Below are positions 16,780-25,438 of a stretch of 64,000 nt of DNA, piece after piece. Both the position numbers and the translations under genes were made by a program. The notes beneath the pieces were generated by a model that had not been told where the DNA came from, did not search any database, and saw only the letters and a list, made by a program, of their open reading frames with translations. Origin of the DNA: an uncultured Rhodospirillales bacterium (GTDB lineage Bacteria > Pseudomonadota > Alphaproteobacteria > CAAGCB01 > CAG-977). The stretch is taken from assembly GCA_902777205.1 (NCBI GenBank), contig CACYSU010000003.1, positions 1-64,000 of the forward strand, written 5' to 3'. How positions within the stretch are numbered: the first letter of the stretch is position 1; each line of letters opens with the position of its first letter.

Positions 16780-17781
16780 TTAAAGTTTTTTCAAATACGG
16801 AATCAAAGTTTCATGTGACAATAGCTCAACATCCGAGGCTCGAGCCAATGTTTTGGCTTGGGGTGTATAGTCTTGATTGGATACGACGCATGCGTAGTCG
16901 CAATTATAAAAATTTTTCCCGCCAATAACTTCCTGCACTGCCGCATTTCCGATAGCACTTGAATAGTATTTACATTGTATTGCAATGCGGATTGAACCTT
17001 TTGAGACAATCAAATCAACTCCCTGATCGCCGGTTTTCGGCGTCATGGCACATTCAAAAGCGGAATCCTCGCAAAGTTCACGGACAAACCTTTCATAATC
17101 TTCCCCCGTTTTAACCTGCGACAGATCGAAATCGCCTGTTTCGGCGATTGCTCCCGCCTCCACAAAACAACTAAATAAGAATGTCTTTGATAGAGTTTCA
17201 TCTTTTAAAACATTTTTTGCAAAGTATGCCAAATCCGCATCAAATTTTCTATCATCAAACTGCATTATCCCGTATTCATCGTATGTGGTTGAACGATTGT
17301 ACTTCATATTCAGCGTTGCATAATGTTTCACCATTTCAGATACAACAAACTGTTCTTTTGATTTTTCAGCGTTTTCATAATATTCGTTTACTTCATCAAA
17401 AATTTCATTTACCATCATGTAATCAAATTCATACACTGGACATTCTTCTTCAAGAAAGGTCTGCAACCCCTTTTCCCACCTATCAATATTAAAAGTTTTC
17501 TTCCCGTAAGGAGTTGTCTGAAAACAGTCGTCTTCAAAATCTTTTAAATATTTAAAGTTTTCATGTATTTTGTTTCTAATATCCTCTCTTTCAAGAGTCC
17601 TGCTTTTCTCTCTTTCTTGTTCTTCTTTTTTTTCGAACTCTCTGGCTTTTTCTCTGGCTTTCTCTCTTTCTTGCTCTTCTTTCTTCTCAAATTTTTTCTT
17701 AAAAAAGAAACCGAGACCGAGACCTAAAATGATCCATATTACAGTCCCGCATCCCAAACATCCCAAGCCCCCGTCGTTCAT
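16780..17781 (-). CDS. membrane-anchored Mrr-like restriction endonuclease
   Basis: A 333-residue protein. ATG 17779-17781 has TTTTTGGAG eight bases upstream. Residues 5-22 form one membrane helix (CGTVIWIILGLGLGFFF). A highly charged coiled coil with the repeated unit EKKEEQEREKAREK follows, then a middle domain and a C-terminal Mrr_cat nuclease. The PD-(D/E)xK core is visible as GDQGVDLIV followed by IAIQCKYY, with a conserved QEVIGGKNFYNCDYACVVSN stretch. Mrr-type enzymes cut modified or foreign DNA. The membrane anchor suggests action at the DNA entry site. A structured leader precedes the gene. Confidence 0.82.
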   Translation of the reverse strand: MNDGGLGCLGCGTVIWIILGLGLGFFFKKKFEKKEEQEREKAREKAREFEKKEEQEREKSRTLEREDIRNKIHENFKYLKDFEDDCFQTTPYGKKTFNIDRWEKGLQTFLEEECPVYEFDYMMVNEIFDEVNEYYENAEKSKEQFVVSEMVKHYATLNMKYNRSTTYDEYGIMQFDDRKFDADLAYFAKNVLKDETLSKTFLFSCFVEAGAIAETGDFDLSQVKTGEDYERFVRELCEDSAFECAMTPKTGDQGVDLIVSKGSIRIAIQCKYYSSAIGNAAVQEVIGGKNFYNCDYACVVSNQDYTPQAKTLARASDVELLSHETLIPYLKKL

Positions 17782-17799
17782 CTCACACTCCAAAAATAG

Positions 17800-17980
17800 A
17801 AAGACCGCCTGATAAGGCGGTCGGGAGCTGAAAAAATCGTTGAATAATACAAAGACGACCCTTTGTGCATTACTACACAAAGACTCCCGACCATCATAAA
17901 GATGTCAGGAGAAAGACCCCTTTGCGCAATAGCACAAAGGGTCGCGGTATCCTTGCGGATACCGGTATTATTCACGATAG
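17800..17980 (-). ncRNA. structured leader/attenuator RNA upstream of the Mrr-like gene
   Basis: Read on the minus strand, this stretch forms nested perfect stems: an outer pair 17965-17978 with 17836-17850, CGGTATCC-TTGC-GGATACCG (17945-17964), hairpin A 17915-17943, hairpin B 17861-17882, and CTCCCGACC/GGTCGGGAG (17819-17827 with 17884-17892). The last shares bases with a terminator-like hairpin GACCGCC-TTATCA-GGCGGTC plus T-rich tail (17803-17822), which ends just before the ribosome site of the Mrr-like gene. A 12-nt stretch of hairpin A (17932-17943) also pairs exactly with 17857-17868. Mutually exclusive pairings of this kind recall transcription attenuation and P4/C4 phage immunity RNAs. 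No Rfam match is claimed. Confidence 0.5.
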
Positions 17981-18078
17981 AGTTTTTTCAGGACTCCGCA
18001 CCTTCTCAGGCACTGATGCAAACGGTCTCCCGCCCGCACTTAATCAAAGGATATAAACAGATGGGAAAGAAATCAAGC

Positions 18079-18117
18079 ACGAAGGAGGCTTTCTGTGCAG
18101 AAAGTCTCCTTCGTTTT
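18079..18117 (+). terminator. long terminator-like hairpin
   Basis: ACGAAGGAG and CTCCTTCGT pair around an inner CTTTCT/AGAAAG stem and are followed by TTTT. It could end a plus-strand transcript or be the 5' hairpin of the minus-strand leader. Confidence 0.5.
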
Positions 18118-18452
18118 AAAATTAGAAATTTTCAGAAACCTGAAAATGTTATTTTCGGCAACGGACTAAAAAGCAAAATGCTTTTTTTCCATAGTCTGCT
18201 GCACGAATAATTTTATGACTTCTATAATGTTGATATTCAGTTACGAATATCCACCTAAAGCCATGCGGTGCAGGTCTTTTTGGAAAATCCATAATAGACT
18301 CCCTTTCGTTAGAGTGGAGTCTCTTCGTCGAAAGATCAGATGTCTCTGAACGCTTTCGGGGTTGATTTTTCTGAACGAATCATATAAAAAGATCTTGCTA
18401 TATATCTTGAACATAATTCGTTCAAAAGGGGGGAAAGTGAATCGAAGAGACA
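18118..18452. other. intergenic AT-rich stretch without a supported gene
   Basis: A 71-codon minus frame (18241-18456) has no ribosome site or recognisable domain. A short hairpin AAAAGC-AAAA-TGC with a T run lies near 18170-18188. Promoters for the leader RNA may lie here, but none is clear. Confidence 0.4.
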
Positions 18453-18758
18453 TCATTCGCTTTCCGCCTTTTCTTTTATACGGTAAAGACCTTTCTTATG
18501 AGGAATAGCCTCTACTCGCGAATTTCTTCCTCTGGACATATTGTAAACTTTTGTCATAATCTGTTTTTTTGTCTTTATTTCGTCGTTTGTATCTTTGCAA
18601 AAAACTCTATAATATCCTACTGTAAGTTCATCAAGATTCAAGGGTCTTCTAGCTATATTGAAAAGCGTTATCAATCGTTCTGCAAACTCATCTTTGGCTA
18701 AATCCTCTTTGATAGCATCAGGAATCTCAGTAAGGTCTATCAAATCAAATACATCCAT
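18453..18758 (-). CDS. small winged-helix-like protein, unknown function
   Basis: A 101-residue acidic protein with a good ribosome site (GGAGAA, seven bases before ATG 18758). Residues 25-95 look like a small helical domain ending in a wing: FAERLITLFNIARRPLNLDEL, then KTKKQIMTKVYNMSRGR and KKGLYRI. This resembles the HARE-type or other wHTH modules that occur with restriction enzymes. It lies in the same orientation as the Mrr-like nuclease, separated by the leader RNA, and could regulate it. Function is inferred. Confidence 0.6.
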   Translation of the reverse strand: MDVFDLIDLTEIPDAIKEDLAKDEFAERLITLFNIARRPLNLDELTVGYYRVFCKDTNDEIKTKKQIMTKVYNMSRGRNSRVEAIPHKKGLYRIKEKAESE

Positions 18759-18908
18759 GCACGTTCTCCATATTCAATTTAGAGTAGCATACCTTACTTT
18801 TCAAAGCCTTACAAGCAAAAAAACGGTTAAAATTTGTTATTTTTACGACTAAATGCGGATTTTTATGAATTCTATGGACGATAAAATTATGATTTATGAA
18901 AAACTAAG

Positions 18909-19343
18909 ATGATTTTATGTTGCGCCATTTTGCGCGATGATTTGCAATTTGCCGATTCGAACAAAACGTGCGTGTATTGCGGCGCGACCGAAAACCTGAC
19001 CACGGAACACATCATTCCCAAAAGCCTGCGGATCAACGACCGTTGCGCGACGTGCGACAAAATCCAAGGCATTCACAACATCGTTTACGCCTGCAAACAT
19101 TGCAACAGCGCGAAACACGACATGGGACTTTACACGTTTTTCAACAAAATGAACGGCACGGTTTGCGATCCCGACCTGATCCCGCCTTTGCTGGAAAAGA
19201 AATACCTGAAACTGATGTGGTGCTGCCACAAATGCGCGGGAACGCTGGACGCCGCCGACCTGAATGGCGACGGCCGGCTGGACGTGCTGGACATCGACGC
19301 GATCATCGACCGTTCGCGGTCGTCCGCGGATCACAATTCCTGA
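18909..19343 (+). CDS. HNH endonuclease with EF-hand/dockerin-like tail
   Basis: A 144-residue protein. The core TCVYCGATENLTTEHIIPKS and, further on, YACKHCNSAKHDMG give an HNH nuclease with CxxC pairs for structural zinc (C-x-x-C at CVYC and CKHC) and the His of TEHI in the active site. Another CxxC is CATC. The last 25 residues, DLNGDGRLDVLDIDAII, match a single calcium-binding dockerin or EF-hand loop, an unusual addition to an HNH enzyme. ATG 18909 has only a weak ribosome site. It converges with hsdR and their ends overlap by 13 bases. Confidence 0.72.
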   Translation: MILCCAILRDDLQFADSNKTCVYCGATENLTTEHIIPKSLRINDRCATCDKIQGIHNIVYACKHCNSAKHDMGLYTFFNKMNGTVCDPDLIPPLLEKKYLKLMWCCHKCAGTLDAADLNGDGRLDVLDIDAIIDRSRSSADHNS

Positions 19344-22300
19344 TATTTTTTGAAATTTTCCGCCTGTTCGATGACGTTTTGATACACGTCGTTCTGCGGT
19401 TCCGGCGGATAGCCGTTGTCGTCCAGCAAAACGATCAGGTCGGCTTGCAGCGCGGCGCGGATGCTGGCCTTTTTCGACCAATTCGTGTAATGCGTTTTGT
19501 CACCGACAAGGCGTTTGATTTCTTTGGCTAAAAAGATCGTTTTATCTTCCGGATAGGTGAAACCGTATTTCACGGCGCAAGATTTCAAAATGTCGTAAAA
19601 GGCTTTTTCCTCAAAATCAATGCCCAGAGCGGCGAACGAATTTTGCTCCGCCCGCATTTCGTAAATCAAGTCGATCATTTCATCGACGATTTCGTTCAAA
19701 TCGACCTTGTCTGTTCGGTCGTTGTATCGTTCCAAAATGCCGTTCAGCTTTTGCGCGAAATCGACGGCCTTGATTTTATTGACTTCGCAAAAGGCGGAAA
19801 CGGCGTTTTTCAGCAGCCGTTCCAAAATTTGAACGCGGGTGTTCGGCCGTTTTAACGCCCGCACCCGTTCCAAGTATTCTTCGCTGAACAAATCAATCGA
19901 GCATCCTTTTTCGCCAAGTTTGAAAATATCCTCGACATCGCTTGAAATCAGGGCGTCCTCGACCATTTGACGCACGCGGGCGTTCATTTCGGAAACATCG
20001 GGCGCATCACCTTTGGTCGTTTTGAAAACGATCGACCGCACGGCAATGTAAAAATGAATCAAATCCCGCTCCGCCGCCGAAACGTTTTCACTCATCAAGC
20101 ACAGGTTGAACGCGCTTTTCAACCGCTTGACACGCTTCATAAACCGGCGCGTCAGCTCTTCGGTTCGCAAAGCGAATTCCGCCGCGTCGTTCAGGCAATC
20201 CAGCCGCTCCCGTTCCACGCCGTTGAAATAGCGGGAAGCGTCAAACGGATGAAACATTTTGTTCAACAAATCCAGCTCGTCCTTGACGATGGAAACGGCT
20301 TCCCCGTTGTCTTGCGGCGCGCCGCCCTGATTGCCCGCGCCGTACAGGCCGACCGCTTCGGTCAAAGCGCGCTGAATGCCGATGTAATCGACGACCAGCC
20401 CTCTTTCCTTGCCTTCATAAACGCGGTTGACGCGCGAAATCGTTTGGATCAGCGTGTGTTTGCGCACATACTTGTCCAGATACATCGTGTCCAAAGCCGG
20501 CACGTCGAACCCCGTCAGCCACATATCGACGACAATCGCGATTTTAAAGTTGGATTTGACGTTTTTGAATTGCCGCGCCAACTCTTCCTTATCGTCCTTT
20601 TTCAGCATATTGAACAAAGCGGGATCGTCGTCCTTGCCGTATGTCATCACAAGCTTGATCTTTTCCATAGGCTTCAAGTCGCGCCTGTCCGCTTCGGTCA
20701 ACACGGCGTTTTCGTCGGATTCTTTGGCGACCGCCCAGTCGGGGCGCAAAGCGATAACGGCTTTATAAAAAGCGTAAGCGATTTCCCGATCGGCGCAAAC
20801 GAACATTGCTTTGCCGGCAACCGTCGCATTTTCGGCGACGCGGGATTCGTAATGGGCGACAAAGTCCGCCGCTACCGCGCGCAAACGGTCGGGGTGCCCC
20901 AAGACGGACTTGATGGTCGCGGCCTTTTTCTTGCTTTCCTCGATTTGGTATTCATTCGCGCCGGCCTCTTCACATTCCTCGTAATATTTTTCGATCAAGG
21001 CCAGCTTTTCATGATCGGCGAAAACTTTTGCGGCGCGGCCTTCGTACACGATGCGCACCGTAATGCCGTCGTTGACCGCCTGCGTCATCGTATAGGCTTC
21101 GACCACGTCGCCGAACACGTCCAAAGTCGCGTCAACCGGCGTCCCCGTAAAGCCGACGTACGTCGCGTTCGGCAGCGATTGCCGCAAAAAATACGCGAAG
21201 CCGTAACGATCCCGCGCGCCCGTTTCGGACACGGCGATTTTCTTTTCGATATTGACCTGCGAACGGTGCGCTTCGTCGGAAATGACGATGATGTTGCGCC
21301 GGTCGCTTAACAACCCCGTGCTTTCGGCAAATTTCTGAACCGTTGTCAAAAACAGCCCGCCGCTTTCGCGTCCGCGCAGGTTTTGCCCCAACAGCTCGCG
21401 GTTTTCGATTTGAACGATCGCGTCGTCGTTGATGAACTTTTTGGCGTTTAAGAACTGCCCCGATAGCTGGTCGTCCAAGTCGATGCGGTCGGAGATGATC
21501 AAAATCGTCGGATTGTTCAGTTCGGACGAACGCATCAGCTTGCGGCACAAAAACAGCATGGTGAAACTTTTGCCGCACCCCGTCGCGCCGAAATAAGTTC
21601 CGCCTTTGTTATCGCCGATGCGGACGTGCTTTAAAATGTTGTCGTACAGCTTGTTCGTCGCGTAGTATTGCGGATAGCGGCAAACAATTTTCAACGCTTT
21701 GTCCGATTTGTCGGGGAAGTAGATGAAATCGCGCAGCACGTCCAAAAACGTTGCGCGGTTGAACAACCCGTCCAGCATTGTGTAAAGCGTGTCAACGCCG
21801 TCCGCCGCCGCCCTTGTTCCCGTGTGCCGCCAAGCGTAAAAGTTGTCCAATCCGGCGAAAACGGATCCGGCTTTCGTGTTCACGCCGTCGGAAATAACGA
21901 CAAAAGCGTTGTACTTGAACAGTTCGGGAATGTCGCGGCGATAACGCACGGTCAGCTGCGTGAACGCGCTTTCGATGGTGACGTCCTCTTTGACGGGCGT
22001 TTTCAGCTCCATAACGACCAAAGGCAGGCCGTTGACGAACACGATGACATCGGGACGGCGGGTTTCGGACGCGCCTTGAATCGTAAACTGGTTGACGGCT
22101 TTGAAAATGTTTTTGTCGGGCGCGTCATAGTCGATCAAACGGATGAAAACGTCCTTGTCCGCCGGATCGTCGCGACGGAAAACGACACCGTCGGAAATCA
22201 AGCGCATGATGTCGCGGTTGGAATCGTACAGCGCGCTTTCGCCGGCGGAAAAATTGTCCAGAGTTTTAACAAACCGCGCGCACTCCGCTTCGGTCAGTTC

Positions 22301-22456
22301 GGGATAGCGCAATGCCAGATAAGCGGCCAAATCCGCGCGGATCAACACGTCGCGCGCGTCGCGGTCGATGCCGTCGCCCGAAACATAATCGAACCCGTTT
22401 TCCGCCAATCGGTCAACGACGATTTGTTCCAAAGCCGCTTCATCAAACCGCCGCAT
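19331..22456 (-). CDS. hsdR: type I restriction enzyme, R (endonuclease/translocase) subunit
   Basis: A 1041-residue HsdR. The N-terminal nuclease motif appears as RPDVIVFVNGLPLVVMELKTP. The SF2 helicase motor has Walker A GATGCGKSFTM, the DEAHRS box, GFTGTPVD and the late motif region DMWLTGFDVPALDTMYLDK ... QTISRVNR. HsdR joins HsdM and HsdS and translocates then cuts DNA lacking host methylation. It is last in the operon, 14 bases after fic. No frameshift is seen, so the enzyme should be intact. Confidence 0.96.
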   Translation of the reverse strand: MRRFDEAALEQIVVDRLAENGFDYVSGDGIDRDARDVLIRADLAAYLALRYPELTEAECARFVKTLDNFSAGESALYDSNRDIMRLISDGVVFRRDDPADKDVFIRLIDYDAPDKNIFKAVNQFTIQGASETRRPDVIVFVNGLPLVVMELKTPVKEDVTIESAFTQLTVRYRRDIPELFKYNAFVVISDGVNTKAGSVFAGLDNFYAWRHTGTRAAADGVDTLYTMLDGLFNRATFLDVLRDFIYFPDKSDKALKIVCRYPQYYATNKLYDNILKHVRIGDNKGGTYFGATGCGKSFTMLFLCRKLMRSSELNNPTILIISDRIDLDDQLSGQFLNAKKFINDDAIVQIENRELLGQNLRGRESGGLFLTTVQKFAESTGLLSDRRNIIVISDEAHRSQVNIEKKIAVSETGARDRYGFAYFLRQSLPNATYVGFTGTPVDATLDVFGDVVEAYTMTQAVNDGITVRIVYEGRAAKVFADHEKLALIEKYYEECEEAGANEYQIEESKKKAATIKSVLGHPDRLRAVAADFVAHYESRVAENATVAGKAMFVCADREIAYAFYKAVIALRPDWAVAKESDENAVLTEADRRDLKPMEKIKLVMTYGKDDDPALFNMLKKDDKEELARQFKNVKSNFKIAIVVDMWLTGFDVPALDTMYLDKYVRKHTLIQTISRVNRVYEGKERGLVVDYIGIQRALTEAVGLYGAGNQGGAPQDNGEAVSIVKDELDLLNKMFHPFDASRYFNGVERERLDCLNDAAEFALRTEELTRRFMKRVKRLKSAFNLCLMSENVSAAERDLIHFYIAVRSIVFKTTKGDAPDVSEMNARVRQMVEDALISSDVEDIFKLGEKGCSIDLFSEEYLERVRALKRPNTRVQILERLLKNAVSAFCEVNKIKAVDFAQKLNGILERYNDRTDKVDLNEIVDEMIDLIYEMRAEQNSFAALGIDFEEKAFYDILKSCAVKYGFTYPEDKTIFLAKEIKRLVGDKTHYTNWSKKASIRAALQADLIVLLDDNGYPPEPQNDVYQNVIEQAENFKKYQEL

Positions 22457-22470
22457 CGTAAAAAATTCCT

Positions 22471-23601
22471 TTATTTGTTGACGAACCCGTTGTTCGCCAG
22501 TTGTTCGACCACGCCGCGAAACAAACCGGGGTTTGAAAATGAAAACGCATATTTTCTATCCGATTCCGGCGTTTTTTGCAACAACCCTTGCTCAATCATT
22601 TTCTTTACAAGATAAATGATTTGATGATCGGCTTTTTTTCCGGCGAAGACATCCCGCAAATCGCTTGCTTTAAACGAATCATGTTTTAATGAATAACCGA
22701 GGACGGTATATTCATCATCTTTAACAAGGTGATAGTCCTTTGCGTATTGTATCGTCGGGATCAGAATTTTATCGTTTAAATATGCTTTGTCCAGCAACTT
22801 GTTAATTTTGGACATTTCGGCTTCCAATCCCCGCAGCACATAATCGCACCAAAACATCGCGCCCGCTTCCGTCCCTTTGTCCGCTTCCGCCAAAGCCTCA
22901 AAGTATTTGTTTCTGTCGGAACAAAAAACGGCTGTCGGATTCATCAAGGATATTCGGTCGAACCCGTTTTTTTTCAACATGGCATAGGTCAGCAACCGCG
23001 CCACGCGTCCGTTTCCGTTGTCGAAAGGGTGAATCCATAAAAAGCGGTGGTGGGCTACGGCGACTTTCAGCAGACATTCTTGATAGACAACTTTGCGCGC
23101 GATAAAATCCAGCAATTCCGACATATATTCCTGTACTTTCACGCTTTCGGGCGGCGTATGGTCGGCGCGGGTGATTTTAACGTTCGACACGCGGTAAGCT
23201 CCGGGGGACGAAGATCCTTCATTGGTCAAATCGCATGTCAAAATGCTGTGCAGTTCTTTGATAAAACGTTCGGAAATCGGAAAATTCGTATCTGCGGAAA
23301 AACATTCGTCGATATAGGAAATGCACTTTTCAATGTTCTGAATTTCCATAAAAGATTGCGTTCTTTTATCGCCTTCGATTTTGTCTTGGATATAATCGGA
23401 CAAAGTCGTTCTGTTTCCCTCGATACGGGCGGAACCCAAGCTTTCAAAAATTTGAAAGACCGTTTTCAACTGATTGAAAATCAGCAACGGGACATCGCCG
23501 ACTATTTCTTTGTCCCGCATTTTTTCCAAATTGATGATGCTGGCGACAACGGGATCCGTAAAGCTCGGCCGCGGAATTTTCAATTCGATATGATGGAACA
23601 T
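22471..23601 (-). CDS. Fic-family protein with N-terminal inhibitory motif
   Basis: A 376-residue Fic protein. The N-terminal inhibitor signature is SARIEGN (Ser57-Glu61). The Fic core is HPFDNGNGR with His191, followed by VAR. The usual acidic metal ligand in HxFx(D/E)GNGR is Asn195 here, so AMP-transfer may be weakened or altered. The C-terminal third looks like a winged helix (YTVLGYSLKHDSFKASDLRDVFAGKKADHQIIYLV), as in many Fic regulators. It is placed between a small membrane gene and hsdR, and has its own sigma-70-like promoter. Proteins of this type often occur beside type I systems; the target is unknown. Confidence 0.88.
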   Translation of the reverse strand: MFHHIELKIPRPSFTDPVVASIINLEKMRDKEIVGDVPLLIFNQLKTVFQIFESLGSARIEGNRTTLSDYIQDKIEGDKRTQSFMEIQNIEKCISYIDECFSADTNFPISERFIKELHSILTCDLTNEGSSSPGAYRVSNVKITRADHTPPESVKVQEYMSELLDFIARKVVYQECLLKVAVAHHRFLWIHPFDNGNGRVARLLTYAMLKKNGFDRISLMNPTAVFCSDRNKYFEALAEADKGTEAGAMFWCDYVLRGLEAEMSKINKLLDKAYLNDKILIPTIQYAKDYHLVKDDEYTVLGYSLKHDSFKASDLRDVFAGKKADHQIIYLVKKMIEQGLLQKTPESDRKYAFSFSNPGLFRGVVEQLANNGFVNK

Positions 23602-23634
23602 TTAAACCTCTGAAACTCATAATTCAACTTGTTG

Positions 23635-23663
23635 AAAGTAACACTTTTTTATCAATTTGTCAA
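23635..23663 (-). promoter_or_regulatory. sigma-70-type promoter for fic-hsdR
   Basis: On the minus strand TTGACA (23663-23658), 17 bp, TACTTT (23640-23635), about 34 bp before fic. The arms TTGTTGA and TCAACAA overlap both boxes, which may be an operator for autoregulation by the Fic protein's winged helix. Confidence 0.6.
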
Positions 23664-23775
23664 CAAATCAGCCACATTGGCGGCTGTGGATAAAATTTCA
23701 AAACTGACAAATACATTTTTTTAAACTGATAAAAACGCTTTTTTTTTCAAAGAAGATGCGTGACATGGAATTTTT

Positions 23776-24216
23776 TTATGTGGAAGCGGCTTTCTGCCTT
23801 AACAATTTTTGCGTCAATTCGACTTCATCATCAAACATAGCGGCTATGATTTTATAGTCGGATAATTTTCCGGCTATATAAGGCGCACCTGTATTTGTCC
23901 TGACCAATGCTGTTGAGTAAGGGGATAAAATCAATGGTGTTTGTGTCGTGCGCCAAAAAGGAATAATTTTATCATCTTTCTTCAAGTAAATTTCGTTTAT
24001 AATCTCACTGCGGTTTTTATTATTGATGATTGCAAAATCACGCAAATGCGCTCCCTCGGAAGATTTTTCTCCATATATTATGGGCATAGAAAAAATCAAA
24101 TCATGCCCTGTTTTTTCGTTTTTGTCATCTTGGGCGATTTTTGTTGTAATTTGAGATAAACGAACACCTAAAAATGAAAGAATCAAAGCAAGAATAGCGT
24201 TTATTACACCCCACAT
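23776..24216 (-). CDS. small membrane-anchored protein of the restriction operon
   Basis: A 146-residue protein starting MWGVINAILALILSFLGVRL, one N-terminal membrane helix, then a short charged stretch and a compact soluble domain with mixed strands (FAIINNKNRSEIINEIYLKK, PFWRTTQTPLILSPYSTALV). ATG 24214-24216 lies one base after the hsdS stop with GAGG upstream; ATG 24234 would overlap hsdS. I do not recognise the domain. Its tight coupling to hsdS suggests a function tied to the restriction system. Confidence 0.68.
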   Translation of the reverse strand: MWGVINAILALILSFLGVRLSQITTKIAQDDKNEKTGHDLIFSMPIIYGEKSSEGAHLRDFAIINNKNRSEIINEIYLKKDDKIIPFWRTTQTPLILSPYSTALVRTNTGAPYIAGKLSDYKIIAAMFDDEVELTQKLLRQKAAST

Positions 24217-24217
24217 C

Positions 24218-25438
24218 TCATACCTCGATTTCACCGTTCATCAATTTTGGCAGCAGAGCGTCGCGGGTGGCGGACAGCGCGCGGATTTGCTCGGTATTAG
24301 TTTTTCTTTTTTGATAAAAGATCGTTACTGCGTTTTCAAAATTTTTCAATATTTCTTCTTGTGGGCAGATAAAAATTTGATTATAGGCAGCCTCTCTGTT
24401 TAATCCTGGAACGGCTGAATCTCCAGACAGTGAGGGCAAATTTACCGAGCAAAGCATTTGATGCAAAAAATGCAATGACTGCTCTTGAAATAAAGATGTA
24501 ACATAAAAAGATGTATCAATCGGATAAAAGTCGTAATCGGTCCAAATCACAGTTCCAACGGTTCCCTTTCGACCTACTACAATTCCTGGACCAGAGACTA
24601 AACTTTTATTGTGCGTCCCTATCTGCCCGTTAGCACCATAAACAGGAATATTTCCAGAAATTCTATCTGTTTCTTTTAATGCTTTTCCGTAATTCAATGT
24701 CAAAACATCTTTAACTGCTTTCTTTTCCCAGCCGAGAGGGAGGTTGTCGGGGGTAAGGGCGGAGGGAAAAAGGGCGTACAATTCGGGCGTGATGTGGTAT
24801 TTTTCGCACACTTCGGATTCTGGCGTTCCGGCGGCTTTGGCGCGAACGATATCGAAATCGACGAACCAAGATTGAAACACTGCTTGCGCCATTTGTTCCA
24901 AAACCACGTTTTCCCGCCGCAACACGTCAATCCGATCGTCCAACGCCCCCAATATCCCCGCTATCCGCTTCTGCACATCAAGAGGGGGAAGAGGGATTGC
25001 CAGATTTCCCAAATCAGACGGTTTTATAGTTGGATATGTAGAAACATTTTGCTCTGCTATAGTTTGCAACTTCTCTGTATATTTATTTTGCGTAATACAG
25101 TAATAAATAAACTTTGGATATGCTTTCCTTTCATTTACACTTATAACTGCAAAGCCCGTTGAGACAAGCATATTTTTAACATGTTCTTTAATAAATCCAT
25201 AGTGTTGTTGGCTCGGTCTTACAGTTGAATAAATTATATCATTTTCAGATACTTTTCGTCGAGCTCTTAAAGGTACATCATCTTTTGTTGTATCTATGTA
25301 CTGTACGTCGCCAACTATGTTCTTTGCTATATTTCCAGTATCTAAATAAATAATAAATTCCCATTTTTCGGAAAGAGAATAAGAACGGCTATTAATCTCA
25401 GCTATATTTGCTACCTTATCTTGCGAATATTTAGTCAT
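24218..25438 (-). CDS. hsdS: type I restriction enzyme, S (specificity) subunit
   Basis: A 406-residue HsdS with two target-recognition domains, each followed by a long conserved helix. The first conserved helix reads IPLPPLDVQKRIAGILGALDDRI and the second ends KTNTEQIRALSATRDALLPKLMNGEIEV. The two helices pair and set the spacing of the bipartite target, and HsdM subunits bind them. The recognition domains are more AT-rich than the helices, as expected when they are exchanged between strains. The start overlaps the preceding gene by four bases. Confidence 0.94.
   Translation of the reverse strand: MTKYSQDKVANIAEINSRSYSLSEKWEFIIYLDTGNIAKNIVGDVQYIDTTKDDVPLRARRKVSENDIIYSTVRPSQQHYGFIKEHVKNMLVSTGFAVISVNERKAYPKFIYYCITQNKYTEKLQTIAEQNVSTYPTIKPSDLGNLAIPLPPLDVQKRIAGILGALDDRIDVLRRENVVLEQMAQAVFQSWFVDFDIVRAKAAGTPESEVCEKYHITPELYALFPSALTPDNLPLGWEKKAVKDVLTLNYGKALKETDRISGNIPVYGANGQIGTHNKSLVSGPGIVVGRKGTVGTVIWTDYDFYPIDTSFYVTSLFQEQSLHFLHQMLCSVNLPSLSGDSAVPGLNREAAYNQIFICPQEEILKNFENAVTIFYQKRKTNTEQIRALSATRDALLPKLMNGEIEV

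Noticed and set aside
17800-18117. Structured region as tmRNA or RNase P RNA
   Set aside because: The conserved tmRNA ends and tag reading frame, and the RNase P core motif, are absent. The pairings fit an attenuator-like leader better.
17800-18117. Retron-type msr/msd region
   Set aside because: Inverted repeats are present, but no reverse transcriptase gene lies nearby.
17863-18210. 115-codon plus-strand frame over the leader RNA
   Set aside because: It runs through strong hairpins, has no ribosome site and no domain. It is a by-product of the RNA structure.
18241-18456. 71-codon minus-strand frame
   Set aside because: No ribosome site, no recognisable domain, and it overlaps the stop of the better-supported 101-residue gene.
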